5,988 bases of DNA from Candidatus Omnitrophota bacterium (GTDB taxonomy: Bacteria > Omnitrophota > Gorgyraeia > Gygaellales > Profunditerraquicolaceae), in contig VGKF01000060.1 of NCBI GenBank assembly GCA_016867175.1, positions 1 through 5,988 on the forward strand. Direction: 5' to 3'. A model generated the notes under the pieces. It made no database searches and was not told the origin of the DNA. It worked only from the letters and a program-made list of their open reading frames with translations. Positions within the stretch are counted from its first letter, which is position 1. The number at the start of each line of letters is the position of its first letter. Below are positions 5,563 through 5,988 of this stretch, in pieces. Position numbers and translations under genes: made by a program.

Positions 5563-5988
5563 TTAAACCGCCTCAATTGTTGAAGGAGGCTTGCTGGTAA
5601 TGTTGTAGGTAACACTTACTACCCCGGCTACAGAGCCGGTTATCCTGGCAGCTAATTTTTCCAAAACTTCAAAAGAAAGTTTGGTAGGTGTCCCTGTCTT
5701 AGCATCGCTACTATCCCAGCACCTGATTTCTATCTGCAAACCGAATTCTCTCTTTCCGCCCCGTATGCCAGTGACCCTGTCTTCATGTAAAATAGCCAAG
5801 TACTGAAAGGCTAAGCTTTGCGCTAATTCTTCTTCTACGATATAAGTGGCCTTTCTGACTACCTCCACCCTTTCCGGGGTAACCTCGCCTATTATCCTGG
5901 CTGAAAGCGCAGGGCCAGGAAAAGGAGGCCGGTTATACATCCTCTCCGGTAACCCTAAGGTCTTTGCCAGTAGGCGCACTGCAGGCTT
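5563..5988 (-). CDS. guaA: GMP synthase (glutamine-hydrolysing), C-terminal part, archaeal GuaA subunit B-like
   Basis: The last 141 codons are visible; the frame is open to the right edge (KPAVRLLAKTLG...), so the GTG at 5979 is an internal valine and no start is in view. GuaA aminates XMP to GMP with ATP. The visible part covers the end of the ATP pyrophosphatase domain (LGLPERMYNRPPFPGP, about 11-26) and the C-terminal dimerisation/XMP-binding domain, with the signature FPGP, IIGEVTPERVEVVRKA (about 32-47) and KPPSTIE near the end. The GEVTPE segment and YNRPPFPGP resemble archaeal subunit B. Compared with the E. coli end (RAVETIDFMTA, ISRVVYDIS, KPPATIEWE), this protein has RCWDSSDAKTG, VVSVTYNIT and KPPSTIEAV, so several usually conserved positions differ. 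It may be a separate clade of true GMP synthases or a GuaA-like paralogue. Whether a glutamine amidotransferase domain is fused upstream cannot be seen. Confidence 0.86.
   Translation of the reverse strand, partial: KPAVRLLAKTLGLPERMYNRPPFPGPALSARIIGEVTPERVEVVRKATYIVEEELAQSLAFQYLAILHEDRVTGIRGGKREFGLQIEIRCWDSSDAKTGTPTKLSFEVLEKLAARITGSVAGVVSVTYNITSKPPSTIEAV

Noticed and set aside
5977..5979. GTG as the start of a separate 138-residue protein
   Set aside because: The frame stays open to the window edge and the upstream codons continue the GuaA fold, so this is an internal valine of a truncated gene.

Overview
The window is a compact bacterial gene block with every gene on the minus strand, so transcription runs from high to low coordinates. 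In transcription order it holds the 3' end of guaA (GMP synthase), a small unrecognised lipoprotein, lysS (lysyl-tRNA synthetase), a single LolC/LolE-type permease gene, lolD, a branched-chain aminotransferase gene (ilvE), mcsA, and the 5' part of mcsB (protein-arginine kinase), which runs off the left edge. There are no RNA genes, mobile elements, CRISPR arrays or long non-coding stretches.

The organism is a bacterium with an outer membrane, because it has the Lol lipoprotein-sorting ABC transporter. It also carries McsA/McsB, best known from Firmicutes, and a GMP synthase C-terminus that resembles archaeal GuaA subunit B. Together with the moderate GC content and the lysS-lol-mcsAB order, this best fits an uncultured lineage such as Omnitrophota (candidate phylum OP3). 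That assignment is inference from remembered gene order and protein character, with no database search.

There are two transcription blocks. The upstream one is guaA plus the lipoprotein gene, 17 bp apart. A 127-bp AT-rich spacer (5196-5323) follows; it has no convincing terminator but contains a perfect consensus promoter (TTGACA, 17 bp, TATAAT) aimed at lysS. The -10 box ends only 11 nt before the lysS ATG, and no Shine-Dalgarno sequence precedes that ATG, so lysS is predicted to be leaderless or nearly so. From lysS onward, six genes are packed with gaps of 1, 2, 9, 13 and 2 nt, which strongly suggests one operon with translational coupling.

Functionally the operon joins lysine charging of tRNA, release of lipoproteins from the inner membrane (LolD plus one permease, probably a homodimeric LolF-type system), branched-chain amino acid transamination, and arginine phosphorylation for protein quality control. 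The points most worth a second look are the leaderless lysS promoter, the placement of mcsAB in a housekeeping operon without ctsR in view, the small Trp-ended lipoprotein, and the divergent GuaA C-terminus. I see no clearly novel multi-gene system.
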